Source of the DNA: Dipteris shenzhenensis | Taxonomy: Eukaryota; Polypodiophyta; Polypodiopsida; Gleicheniales | Length of the DNA: 64,000 nucleotides | NCBI GenBank assembly: GCA_047967505.1 | Contig: CM106540.1 | Direction: 5' to 3' (one strand) | Shown: positions 31,683-42,276 of the stretch, one piece after another | How the letters are laid out: every line of letters begins with the position of its first letter | How positions within the stretch are numbered: position 1 is the first letter of the stretch | The notes under the pieces: model-generated | Told to the model about the DNA's origin: nothing | Seen by the model: only the letters and a program-made list of their open reading frames with translations | Database searches by the model: none | Made by a program: the position numbers and the translations under genes

Positions 31683-33198
31683 TACGCTGGTGAGACCTGC
31701 AGTCATGTATGCTAGCCCCTTTTGGGTAGGAGATCTCAGGGTTGCAGATTGGAGACGAGTAGAGAGGTTACAGATCATCATGTTCTCCAGATTGATCAGA
31801 GCGAAGCCCACGGTACTGCATCAGATTACGTTCGCAGAGTTCGGAGCTACACCCCTAGCGCTAGATGCAGCATTTCAGTTAGTTACGTACTTGCATAGGA
31901 TCAGGGCGCTCGGAGACTCAGCAGCAGGCAGAGCACGATTACCGTGGCTAGCACTGACATCCTCGCAGATGTTAGCGGAGAGAGGTCATACTTTTTGTTG
32001 GTACCACACACTCTCCACATGGCTCACCTCGCTGGGCTTGGATATGGATAGGCTGCCACCATTTCGATACAGCATAGATGCCCCTCGCCTCCCTCTCACT
32101 CGACATGAGCTCAGCCAGGTTATCAGGGCAGATTTGTTGCAGCTACACACGTTTCGCACTTGGGTTCATCCCACGGAGCTTCCTACGAAGATGACCACAT
32201 ATCGTGACCATTTTCTCAGGATTTCAGAGGATGGCTTCATCATATCCCCAGGATATATCGGCGTTCATATGTCGCACTCACTCAGGATTGCCTTGGGCCA
32301 GCTCAGGGTATCTTCCCACAGATTAGACATTGAGGCCGGCAGGATGCGTCGTACAGCTACCGGACATAGACCCAGGCGAGAGACTAGGATATGCCCTTGT
32401 TGCACTATGGGGGAGGTGGAGACTGAGGAGCACTTTGTTTGCAGATGCCCTTTATATTATGAGATCCGTGGCAGATTTCACTGTTTATTTGGGCACGGAT
32501 TTGGACCTCTCTCTCGGATTATGGAGTATGAGGATCAGTATTGCTTAGCGTTGTTCATCAGGGAGATCACCAGATACAGAGAGAGATTCCTCAGAGAGCA
32601 CCGTCGCATCCCTGCCAGAGAGACCTGGTTATTCATGAGGAGCAGGACGAGGCGCAGGACCATGAGCACAGAGATAGCCCATCTTGCCAGAGAGCACCGA
32701 TGGTTCCACCCTGAGGATGTACATATGACATGATCCGGCAGCACCGCAGGATGATCTTACACAGAGGCCGTACCCGTCGCTTTATTTCTAGACGACGGAG
32801 GATGATGGCAGATTTTCGGAGGAGATTGCTCCATGGAGACTTGGCACCGCCAGCAGCCCATTTGACACTTGCCCAGATCTTCACACTCATGGCAGGAGGC
32901 ATGGTCGATGGCCATGACTTCCATCATTTCTTTGGATCACAGACCCCTTAGGGAAGACGATGTTCCTCATATTTCATATTTTACATTTTGTATCTAGGCA
33001 ATTTTGGTACTCTATTTCATTTCATTTTGTATCTAGGATTTTTGTAGCCATTTTTGGCATCTTAGCGGTATTACGATGAGGCCACCTAGTTGGCGCATCG
33101 TTGATGATGTATTTTCCTTTCGGATGATTTTGTGTCCCATAGGCCATGTATGGCCTTCCGTGGACCTTTAATAAAATTTCTTTCTTTCTTTCTTTCTC
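31683..33198 (+). mobile_element. 5'-truncated LINE, C-terminal RT region and 3' tail
   Basis: A 347-codon frame (31690-32733) matches the C-terminal part of a non-LTR reverse transcriptase protein. It starts in the post-catalytic thumb-like region (M-Y-A-S-P-F-W, W-R-R-V-E-R-L-Q, I-T-F-A-E-F-G-A-T-P-L) and ends with a zinc-finger-like C-P-C-C...E-T-E-E-H-F...C-P-L-Y. RT catalytic motifs, endonuclease and ORF1 are absent, as in a typical 5' truncation. Arg-rich sequence continues in another frame to 32951, so a frameshift near 32733 is likely. The 3' end has an AATAAA at ~33170 followed by a (TTTC)n tail (33176-33198). The reading frame is unusually intact for a truncated copy, which suggests it is young. 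Confidence 0.8.
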
Positions 33199-33215
33199 TC
33201 CCCTCTCCCTCTCCT

Positions 33216-33490
33216 GTGCCTCGGTTGTAGCTGCCCTATTCCTCTCCTTCTCCCTCTCTTGTGCCTCTGTTGCTGTTGCTCTGTCCCTCTCCTTCTCCCT
33301 CTCTTGTGCCTCTGTTACTGCTGCTCTGTCCTTCTCCTTCTCCCTCTTTTGTGCCTCTGTTGGAGCTGCTCTCTGTCCCTCTCCTTCTCCCTCTCTTGTG
33401 CCTCTGTTGTTGCTGCTCTATCCCTCTCCGTCTCCCTCTTTTGTGCCTTTGTTGGAGTAGCATTGCCTTGTGTAGGAGTCCCATTCTTGC
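33216..33490. repeat. 45-bp C/T-rich minisatellite
   Basis: The word gtgcctctgtt recurs at 33216, 33261, 33306, 33351, 33398 and 33443, a period of 45 (once 47). Both strands have low-complexity open frames over it (Leu/Ser- or Glu/Gly/Arg-rich), which I do not regard as genes. Confidence 0.95.
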
Positions 33491-33499
33491 TGTTGCAAC

Positions 33500-34150
33500 C
33501 TCTACAAGCATGGTGAGGAGAAAGGCTATAAGACCATGCAATGATGTGACCTCTTGTGTCTCATTCCACCTTCCAAATGGAACATCACACAGCACCTGGT
33601 TCCATCAACATTGCAAATGAGGAAGGGATAGAAGCCGACAACGCTGTAGTGGTAAGTTCAAACAATATTTTTTATTTTGATGTTCTTTCAGTATAATTTG
33701 TTTTGTCGGTCTTCTAATGTTTGTTGAATTGTTGCAGAATGCGTTCGAGCTTGATGAATTCTCATCTCGACGGGGTAATGTTCGCAACACATTTGGGCAA
33801 GATCATTCTTTGGCCCATTACCTTGGCAAAGTTGCAAAGCATATCATGGTATTTCATGGCAAATTTTCTCCTCAAGGTCCTTCGGAGCTGCTGAAGTGCA
33901 AGGCATTGTCGCACGCTATCGGATACTCCAACATTACTCAGAATGCTGACAAAGTCATTTTGGTACATCGCCTGGCTGCTATCAATGCCTTTGGATCGAA
34001 CATTCATGGCAGGGCATTGACAGCAATGACTATGTCTTTGCCAGCATGAGAGGAGGATGTTAGTGCTGTTGCAGCTAGATTTATATCTAGGAATCCACTA
34101 GGGGATTCAAAGACCCCTATTCTTGATATGCTCAAACTAGCCAATAATAA
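33500..34150 (+). pseudogene. Unrecognised two-exon coding relic
   Basis: A short first exon ends at 33651 with a good donor (gtggtaagt). The acceptor ttgttgcag at 33737 opens a 100-codon frame: N-A-F-E-L-D-E-F, H-Y-L-G-K-V-A-K-H-I, A-D-K-V-I-L-V-H-R-L-A-A-I-N. It stops at tga near 34047. The sequence has the composition of real protein and a conserved-looking intron, but I do not recognise the family. It may be part of a transposon or a host gene fragment. Confidence 0.4.
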
Positions 34151-34388
34151 AGATAGCCTGTGAGGCCTTTTGTATATGTAAACATATATTTAAATGGATA
34201 CATGACTACATGTCTTTATTATTTGTTTTAAGTTATCATTGCTTGTCATGAATTCCATTGTATTTTGTTTAAGTCATTGATGATATATTTTCTCCATCAT
34301 TTTAATTGTGTTAATTTAATAAATTTCTAGCCAATTTAGTATCATTTTCACTAATTTTGGGTATTGAGAGTTCATTTCTGTCAAATCT

Positions 34389-34689
34389 TGAAGGAATTTC
34401 ACCGTCGTGCAGAAGGGAAAAGTGTTCAGCATGTCACCAGGACCCTAGAAAGCCCAAAACCCACCACGATGCAAATTTGGGCATTCTGGACTTGCCAGAA
34501 TACCCAAATTTGCACCGTGGCGGGTTTTGGGCTTGACCCCAGAAAGCTCAAAACCTACCACGGTGTGAATTTGGGCATTCTGGACTTGTTAGAATGCCCA
34601 AATTTGTGCCATGGTGGGTTTTGTGCTTTTTGGGGTCCTGGCGACATATCGAACACTTTTCCCTTCTGTGCGACAGTGAAATTCCTTCA
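34389..34689. mobile_element. Fully palindromic foldback element (301 bp)
   Basis: tgaaggaatttcac at 34389 is mirrored by gtgaaattccttca ending at 34689. The mirror continues through the outer ~60 bases (agaagggaaaagtgttc / gaacacttttcccttct). The inside holds two tandem units, each itself a hairpin: aaagcccaaaacccacca...tggcgggttttgggctt and the diverged second. So the whole element and each half can fold. No coding capacity. I could not find a convincing target duplication. Confidence 0.88.
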
Positions 34690-34887
34690 TGATTTAATAG
34701 AATTCAAAACTTACATCAAAATGATCATTTACTCCAAGCATTGAAATGGAAAATATACAACAATGTGATAGTGTAGAGAATGTCGATATATTTTATTAAA
34801 AGAAATAATCCCTTGGGCATTAGATACAAGATAGTGCCTTCAAGGGCAGGGGGTGGTCTAAGTCCTAAGAGTGGGTTGCAAGAGAAT

Positions 34888-35408
34888 CTAGGGCTTCAAA
34901 CTTGGGTCACTCCGTAGCCGCTTTGCCAGAGCCATGTCCTTGTCCATGATCGTGATGCGCTTTGCATGGATGGCACACAAGTTGGCATCCTCGAAGCAGA
35001 GCAGTGGTCACTTGCTCTACAGCCTCCTAGAGTCCCCCCATAGCTCTTGTGCTGAAGCGTATGTCGTCCTTGTATTCCTGTGCTATCTCCCATACCACAC
35101 ATTGGAAGGGAGCACACGGGATCAATTTGTTGGTGGTCTTGTGCATTTGCCTTATCTCCCTCAAGGCTCGCGCTCCTGGCTTTGCTCTGTATGGCTTCCT
35201 AACTCTTGGTGGGGGCCTTACAGGTACTCGAACACCTTCCCACTGCCTCCTGTCTACCTTGAACTTCTTCTACTGATCTTGTCTGCATTCGTGGTCCTCC
35301 TCGGAGTCGTCCTCTCGCTGATGTCTATAGCTTTGGTCTTCTTTGGGATGGGGCTTCCTCGGAGTTTGCTTTACCCTCGTCATGGGCTCAGGGGTCATCT
35401 CTGTGATG
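34888..35408 (-). pseudogene. Histone H3-like (CENH3-like) pseudogene, intronless
   Basis: Minus strand from ATG at 35408 (or 35393): tail T-R-V-K-Q-T-P-R-K-P, an acidic spacer, then R-K-P-Y-R-A-K-P-G-A-R-A-L-R-E-I-R. Histone-fold parts follow: L-I-P-C-A-P-F, V-W-E-I-A-Q-E-Y, I-R-F-S-T-R-A-M, and after a +1 shift near 34995 [19 protein letters not shown]. It ends K-P-stop at 34888. TAG codons at 35270-35272 and 35027-35029 (the latter where H3 has Q in A-L-Q-E-A) plus the frameshift disable it. L-I-P-x-A-P-F and the long tail suggest centromeric H3, but loop 1 has no insertion as in canonical H3. No introns interrupt the whole reading, which suggests a retrocopy. An AATAAA lies ~95 bases downstream (~34790). 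Confidence 0.82.
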
Positions 35409-35469
35409 GGTTGTATCTCCGACCCTCAGGAAGCCTCTCTATATCCAGGAGGTTATCGAACACATTTTG

Positions 35470-35775
35470 TTCAATTGGGAGAGGGCTCTCATGGGGAGGG
35501 GAAGGCCGAGGGGAAGGCTGAGGGGAAGGTTGAGAGTAAGGCTAAGGAGAAGGATAAGGGTCAGGAGGGGAAGGCTGAGGGGTAGGTTGAGGGTTAGGCT
35601 AAGGCTAAGGCTGAGGGAAAGGCTGAGGGGAAGGCTAGGGAGAAGGTTGAGGGGAAGGATCATGTTCTTTGGGCTGGGGAGTGGGCTCATGGGACTTGGG
35701 AGGAGGAGAAGGCTCAGGAGACTAGGGAGTGGGCTCACGGGACTTGGGGGAGTTGGGGGAGGGGTCACGAGAGTC
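35470..35775. repeat. Purine-rich ggggaaggctga array
   Basis: Degenerate ggggaaggctgag/ggctaaggctaagg repeats; nearly all purine plus T on the + strand. Open frames on both strands are Gly/Arg- or Leu/Ser/Pro-rich translations of the repeat. Confidence 0.9.
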
Positions 35776-35829
35776 GAGGGAGGCACCATCAAACCCGGAT
35801 AGGTTCACATGTGCACATATGCCATGGAG

Positions 35830-36195
35830 GTGGTGGCGCTAGAGGAGGAAGGGAGGGCGACGAGGGTGGGGGGGGTTGGAGGGGTTAGGGCGGGGCCAAG
35901 GGGCACGATGAAACCCTAAATGTAATTAGAAGGATGTCAAAACATGATGGGCCCTTTTAAAATGTTAAAAAAAACCCTAACTCTCATTATTCAATGGCAA
36001 GAGTGAAGAACACTGCTAGACCCACTGGACGCTGCCTCCCTTGCCCTCCCCCTACTTGCCCTGCCCACACCCATCACCCTCCCCCATAACCCCCCTCCCC
36101 CTACCCTTGCTACCACTCCACCCCTCCCCTTGCCCCTTGCCCTGCCCCTCCCTTCTCTCCCCCCTCCTTCACCATGTCCCCACTTTCCCCAATGT
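35830..36195. other. Low-complexity G-rich then C-rich sequence
   Basis: gaggagggaagg...ggggttgg (35830-35910) is followed by ctgcctccc...ccctcccc (36020-36180). No gene. Confidence 0.6.
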
Positions 36196-36204
36196 CATGT
36201 GAGG

Positions 36205-36270
36205 ACAAAAATTGTGGTCAAAATAAGAAAGATATTAAAGAGTGAGTACACAAATTGTGGTCAAAATAAG
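36205..36270. repeat. Short direct repeat
   Basis: aaattgtggtcaaaataag occurs twice, 44 bases apart. Confidence 0.85.
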
Positions 36271-36289
36271 TAATATATTTATTTTATAT

Positions 36290-37375
36290 TTGTATACGAT
36301 TACACCATATCTTTTGTTGGTGGTTGGACCCATCTGCTCCCTTGTCTTACTCTAGCTTGCAACCAACGTGTGACTCCTCGACTCCCTATGGATGCTTTCC
36401 AAGCACTATGCCTTCTATTATTTGATACAATTTGAACTGTTTTTGCAAGTTCTGATGCCTTTGCCTTTTCAGACTTCAAAGTCCTTCCTAGTAAACATCT
36501 AAAAAACTAGTCGAACATCTCATGCAATGCATTGTTGCGAGTAACACCACCACCATGCCTTGAGTTCTTGAAGTAGGCTGCCTTGGCTCTATAGTGCGAC
36601 TTCTCCATGCCTTGTGTATTCCAAATTGACAATGGACCCCAATTTTGTACAAACCATGGTCTGTGTGCATAGAGAATATGCTGCAAACATGATAAGAATC
36701 AAATCAGCAACAAAAACTGTTTATAAAAGCAAGTGCTAAATATTATGATGGTGCCAAGATTACCATGTAATGCATAATGTGCGACTCCCCCCATGCTTTC
36801 ACCATTAATTGCATAATCTCTTTCACAGCCATCCTAAACCTTTCATAATACATCTCATCGATTTGAACTTGGCGAAGCAATTTTATCAATGCATCTACCT
36901 TTGTTCATACTTTAGCTCTCAAAATTGCTACTTGAGGATGAGAAGCCTTATTGGTCGCGCATACACACAATGCTTTCCACTATTATCAACCCAAACTACT
37001 TTGAGACAATGTATGTTTGTCTTTGTCAAGATTGTGGTTCGATATAAATCTCCTTGCCTTCCCTCCACCCATGGACACTTTTGTAGAAAGACTTTATGTT
37101 GCCCCAAACATTTTCTTATCCTCCTTAAGTTTGACATGTCCTCCATGAAATCCCATCTCTGACAACAACTTCGCAGCTTCTGCAATGCACCATGTGGATA
37201 CTTCTTGCAAAATTAAATTCCAAGCATAAACAAGATGCAAATACAACAACTTATCAAGTATGCGCAGTTCTGCATGTAAAGTACATATGTGTACTCTCTC
37301 AAGTGGGATGGGCAAGATGGGATCCCACTTTGGATCCTTCTTGTCACGATTGGGATTAGCACCTATGTGCTGGGA
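36290..37375 (-). pseudogene. Unnamed transposon-type protein relic
   Basis: Minus-strand pieces: W-D-P-I-L-P-I-P-L-E-R-V-H-I-C-T-L-H-A with L-D-K-L-L-Y-L-H (~37330-37240), C-I-A-E-A-A-K-L-L-S-E-M-G-F-H-G-G (~37165), K-V-V-W-V-D-N-S-G-K-H (~36995), and Q-G-M-E-K-S-H-Y-R-A-K-A-A-Y-F with H-G-G-G-V-T-R (~36600-36540). The order and spacing look like one large protein with introns. I do not know a named family. Similar Q-G-x-E-K-(S/T)-H blocks occur in uncharacterised repeat-encoded proteins as far as I recall. Stops are frequent, so it is a relic. It is cut at ~37400 by copia E. Confidence 0.45.
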
Positions 37376-37414
37376 GTGTAGGGTGACACTTTAGGTGTAG
37401 GCCCGGGGCACTTT

Positions 37415-40320
37415 TTATGGGTTACTTCTTACTGACCCATGACACAACTCCAGATCCAAGTGAGAAACAATACCCTGTCATTGATCTCCTACTGTCCACG
37501 TCTCCTACCCAATCCGAGTCACAAAATCCAGTCAAGATGTTGCCCTTGGTATAGGTGATGCCATAATAAAGTGTGCCTTTGATGTATTTCACCACCCGCA
37601 TCCCTGCTCTCTAATGGTTCTCCCGGGGCTTATTGGAAAACCTGCTTAGTACACCAGTTGCAAAACTGATGTCCGGCCATGTGTTGCACAGGTAAATCAA
37701 GTTGCCCACAAGCCTTCTGTACTTCGCTTTGTCCACCAGTGGTGATGAATCTTTGTTTGAGAGCTTCGCGTCAACCTCCATAGGGGTACCAACTATCTTG
37801 CACTCAGCCATGCCAAATGCCTTCAGTATCTCTCCAGCATACTTCAGTGGTGAAATGAAGATCTGTTTTGGCTCTTGCCAAACTTCAATCCCCAAATAGA
37901 AATGTATCAGCCTGAGGTCTGTCATTTCAAAGTCTCTTCCTAGCAAATGCTTCGTCTGCGAGATCTTCTCTTCATGGTTCCATGTTATGACAAGGTCGTC
38001 CACATAAAGGACCATGATCATACACCTGTCTCCTTCTCTGAAGATATACAAGTTTGCGTCTGATGGGCTCCTCCTAAACCCATTTTGTAGAAAGTAGGCA
38101 TCAATTCGCTGGTACCATGCTCGTGGGGCTTGTTTCAGCCCTAAAGTGCCTTCTTCAGTTTGCAGACTTTACCTTTTGAACTGGGGATCTCAAAACCTGG
38201 TGGTTGTTCCACGTATACCTCCTCCTTAAGATCTCCATTCAGAAAGGTGGATTTTACATGCATCTGAAACACGGGCCAACTTCCTTGGGCAGCTAAATCC
38301 AAAATACTGCGAATTGTGGTTAGTCAAGCTATGGGAGCAAAAGTATCTTGATAATCAAAACCGTATCCAATGTGCCATCGGACTTGTACTTGGTCTTGTA
38401 CACCCACTTGGTTCCGATTACCTTGCATTTTGGTGGTCGATCCACAAGGTCCCAAGTGTTGTTCTTCATTATGGAGCCATACTCCGACTGCATAGCCTCC
38501 ATCCACCTATCATCACCCTGTGCCTCTTCAAGACACTTGGGTTCATCAGCACGGATCACTTCGGTCATCAAAGCATAGTTGACCAAGTGTTCCTGCGCTC
38601 TTCTTTGCTCCTCTAATCTCTTGGACCGGCGGTGTTCGAATGGTTCCTCCTCAATGGCTGGAGGTTCTCTGCCATCCAAAAGCTACTTTACCCACTTTGG
38701 GAATGGCTGTTGCCATTGTGGTTTTGCAGGCTCTTCTTCATCTTCTTTGTCTTGAATCCTCCCAAGCACCATTGGGGGAGTTCGGTTTGCTGTTGGTGGC
38801 GGTACTGGATGGATATCCTGGTCCTGGTTATCTGGGAAGGAAGTATCCTCCTCCAATTGATGCAGCTGTTCTGAGAAGACCACATGGTGACTTACAATTA
38901 CCTTCTTGGTAACAAGGTTATAGAGATAGTAACCCTTCGCCTCTTCACTATAGCCCAAGAAAATACACTTTCGGCTCTTCAGTTCCCATTTGGTCCTGGT
39001 AGCATCAGGGACATGCACAAAACATACACATCCAAAAACTCTGAAATGTGTAGCTGAAGGTTTCTTACCAGAAAAGGCTTGCAGTGGAGTCATTCCATTC
39101 ACAGCCTTCGTGTAGCTATGATTCAGGATGTAAACTGCCGTGTGACATGCTTCAGCCCAAAAAGTCTTTGGCAAATCTTTCCCTTTCATCATACTCTGGC
39201 CCATTTTGCAGATGACGCGCATCTTGCGTTCTGCTACTCCATTTTGCTATGATGTATGTGGCAGGGGTTTCTGCCTATTGATCCCGTGACTTTTGCAGTA
39301 ACTTTCGAATTCAGTCGATGTGAACTCTCCACCTCTGTCTGATCTCAGCTTCTTCACCTTCCTCCCTGATTCTTTCTCGACCATTATATGCCATTCCTTG
39401 AACCTACTGAAAGCCACATCTTTCATCTTTAAGAAGTAGTCATCGATTAGCGTCATGAAGTAGTAGGAACCACCCAAAGCTTCCGTCTCCATCTTTCCCC
39501 TACCTTGTTGCAATAGAAGCACTTGATCTTCTTCTTTCTCTTTTTGTCATCAGAAGAAGATGGGTTACCAGAGTCCTTACCCTTACCTTTCCTTGATCCG
39601 GTCCAGAAAGCCGAATCTTCTCCAGTCCTCATCTTTTGACACATCTCCTCCTCCAGAAGCATTGCACTGAAATCCTCAAAGTTGAGGGGCGGATTTCTGT
39701 TCTGTGTATTCAGTGCCATAACAAGACCATCGTACTTTGGTGGGAGAATCTGTATGCACCTTTGTGCTAGATTCTCGCTGGTGATGGTGATGCCAATCGA
39801 AGTCATCTGATCGCGCAGATTCTTCACACTGGTGATGAACTTCTTTGCCACTTCAGACTCAGACAACTTCTCGTTTGTGAGTTGAGTCTCTAGATTTTAA
39901 ATCCGCATCTGATTCATGGTCTCATACTGATTTTTCAAGACCGTGCATGCCTCTTCCGCTGTGGTGACATGTTGAATTAACGCCATGACGGAATCACTAA
40001 CACTACAGACAATAGAACACATCGCATCTGCATTTCTTCTTGTCCATGCGAGAATGTCATCCGCAGTTGGTACTATCTGTTGTCCTGCATTGGCTATGGA
40101 TCCGGTCTTAGAACTGGCCTCACATCCACCCCAGTAGCAGTGTCCCAAAGCTCATATGTGCTTAGGATGGTCTTCATCTTGAACTTCTAGAGAGGATAGT
40201 TAGAGCTGTCCAACTTTCCGCTTTCACCGAATGGTGGGATTCGCAGTCTTGCGGGCTAGGCCATCTCTCACAATCTGCTCGCAAATAGAAACACACTACC
40301 AAATCTTCTTTCTAGATTCC
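37415..40320 (-). pseudogene. Ty1/copia gag-pol relic, copia E
   Basis: Minus strand from 40148: gag helices (V-K-N-L-R-D-Q-M-T-S, L-P-P-K-Y-D-G-L-V) and a zinc-knuckle start C-F-Y-C-N-K-V-G that breaks off at ~39470. It is joined directly to the integrase core (F-M-T-L-I-D-D-Y), with a further internal deletion, then L-R-S-D-R-G-G-E and the integrase tail F-G-C-V-C-F-V-H-V-P. RT has N-N-T-W-D-L-V and L-Y-V-D-D-L-V catalytic motif at ~38000. RNase H has D-S-D-W-V-G-D and S-W-V-S-K-K-stop at ~37420 (TAA where Q is usual). Several frameshifts separate the pieces. The protease region is deleted. It is a dead copy with its 5' LTR still attached; its 3' LTR is missing. Confidence 0.9.
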
Positions 40321-40334
40321 AGGCTCTGATACCA
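40321..40334 (-). other. Primer-binding site, copia E
   Basis: aggctctgatacca, reverse complement of TGGTATCAGAGCCT (initiator tRNA-Met type), directly beside the LTR start at 40335. Confidence 0.92.
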
Positions 40335-41037
40335 TGTAAGAAAATAATACAATGTCTATGCTCAACAGATAACAGGATCTCGTACACAAGAGAGAAAACA
40401 AGATAGTATGGAGAATAAAAAATTTGATTACTGTAGAACCGTGCGCTCCCTCCCAACCGTGCGCTCCTGTGAAAGAAGCTTCGATGGCATGCTAGAAATA
40501 GTAGAAGACGGAGGCTGAATGCTAAGGAATCAGGGTTGCTGTAGCTAGTGATGAAATGGGCTTCACAGGCTTGCTCTTATATAGCCACCAGTCGGTTAGG
40601 CTCAATTGGGTGACCGACCCAATGCACCCAAAATGGTCAATTGGGGGTCTAGGCCACCGACCATACAATAGAATGGGTGCACAAAATAGAGCAACTAACC
40701 TACGGTCTCCGTTCACCAGAGCCATCCGAGATCATTTGAGGCTCCAAACGGGCCCCACAACCTGAGAGTGGGCTGCCTCGGGAAATGCTCCATCTACCCT
40801 CAGTGCAGTCAGTCAAGGGATGCCTTCCCGCACTTGCATGTAGCCTAATTAGTGGTGTGCCAACTCTCTCTGAAGCCGTCCAGCCATCAGGCCACACATG
40901 GCTCCCATCTTGTGTCCAAACCAGGACCTACCAGATAACCGAGCTACTCAAATGCCTTCTCCTCATATGGGGGGCTTACAAGTAGAGTTAGTTGGTTCCC
41001 GCGTAGTTACATGAGAGTGGAGCATTGATATCTAACA
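40335..41037 (-). repeat. 5' LTR of copia E (about 700 bp)
   Basis: Starts TGTAAGAAAATA next to the primer site. The end is placed at tatctaaca (41037), giving TGTTAGATA on the element strand. The far boundary is inferred from the TG...CA rule because no second LTR is available. Confidence 0.6.
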
Positions 41038-41039
41038 CA

Positions 41040-41922
41040 AGGTTGGTATATAGAATGTTATGCATAAATTAGGAGCTTTCAACAATTTAGATTGCTTATT
41101 TAATTGATTTTGTGTTGGTGTAGTGTACTATGTTCAATGCTATATGGTGTGAGGGCAAGAATTTTCGAACACAACAGATTGATGATAAGAGAAACACACA
41201 AGATTGCGGCGTCATTGCTAGCTTTGAGGGAGCCAATGGAGCCATGAATGATTATTGTGGCATAATCCAAGATATTATTAAGCTTGACTTTCGACACTTC
41301 TTTGTGTATGTTTTGGATGTAAAGTGGTTTAAGGATGTGGTGGAAAGAGGCCCTAATGCAACAATCAAATGCCATGCAAGTGGCTTTGTAACTATTGACT
41401 CCACAAAGTTTTGGCAAAGTAAGGGCACACTAGTACTACCGCAACAACGTGAACAAGTATTGTGTACACATATAAAAATACTCACTTTTAAATATTTGAT
41501 ACCTTCGATGAAAGGAAAATAACATGATTGTATTTGTGTTTGAATTAGGTTGTCTATCAACCAATGGTGGATAATAATAGATGGTGGTATGTTATACCTA
41601 TTAGGCCACGTTCCAAAGTGATGTATAGTACATTTACTAATATGGAGCATATGGAGGATGATCATGGCCATGGACGTGATGATGACCATGATACGAGAGA
41701 GGAGGATGATCATGAGATAGGAGATAAAGATATTGAGGCCATTACCCATGAGGACGAGCCTACCATTGGTGATGCTGATTTCAATGAGCACATGAGTAGC
41801 ACAAGTAGTAGTGGGTTGAATGTATTTGTAGATCTCAACTTTGGTTTGGATTTTGAAGTAGATAGTTTGGCAAGGGTTGATCTCATTGAGGATGAGATTG
41901 AACCGTAGCCCATCATTGATAT
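41040..41922 (+). pseudogene. CACTA B: C-terminal part of a TNP2-type transposase
   Basis: Closely related to CACTA A but on the + strand. Exon from ~41130 (K-N-F-R-T-Q-Q-I-D-D, C-G-V-I-A-S-F) through V-L-D-V-K-W-F-K-D (DUF4216-like) to E-Q at 41456. Intron 41457-41548 (gtattg...gaattag), then V-V-Y-Q-P-M-V-D-N-N-R-W-W and a His/Asp-rich acidic tail ending E-P-stop at ~41908. The same intron and tail occur at 27660-27770 in CACTA A. It is truncated on the left at the copia E LTR and on the right at 41922 by the copia F LTR. The 3' end similarity to CACTA A stops exactly at gatattg. Confidence 0.85.
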
Positions 41923-42276
41923 TGTGAAGAGAGTGGGAGAGAAGGAAGGAGTCTCACTAGTAGCTTTCTCACATACACAATGGGGGAATACACACAAAGG
42001 TGGAGGCTGAAAACAATTTTCCTCTTCTTAGTTGTGAAAGCCAAAAGAACTCTTAGCACAAAAGGAATAGATGAACCCTATATGTGGGTCTCAAACCAAA
42101 CTCAGCTAACTAAGGTGGCATACTAACTGAGCCATGAACTAGAGTACATAAAGATAGTTGTCATCCAGCTATTATTCATGGGCGGTGTACCAACTGCATC
42201 TGCAGCTAACAAGTCGGTGACATAAATGCACAACGGTTACCCTGGCATATCACGAGTGGAGCTCGATATCTCAACA
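41923..42276 (-). repeat. 3' LTR of copia F (about 354 bp)
   Basis: The element strand starts TGTTGAGATATC after a polypurine tract (AAGGGGGAA, 42277-42285). The other end is placed at TGTGAAGAG (41923), where similarity between CACTA A and B ends. Both ends obey TG...CA. gatat (41918-41922) would be the 5-bp target duplication. Confidence 0.8.

Noticed and set aside
33146-33595. Leu/Ser-rich or Glu/Gly/Arg-rich open frames
   Set aside because: Low-complexity translations of the 45-bp C/T-rich minisatellite.
34888-35408. Functional histone H3 or CENH3 gene
   Set aside because: Two in-frame stops and a frameshift inside the histone fold.
35580-35640. Telomere-like gggttaggctaagg repeats
   Set aside because: Units are degenerate and not the regular TTTAGGG array of plant telomeres; they fit the local purine-rich repeat.
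35439-35802. Arg/Gly-rich and Leu/Pro/Ser-rich frames
   Set aside because: Translations of the purine-rich array; not continuous with the H3-like gene, which starts at 35408.
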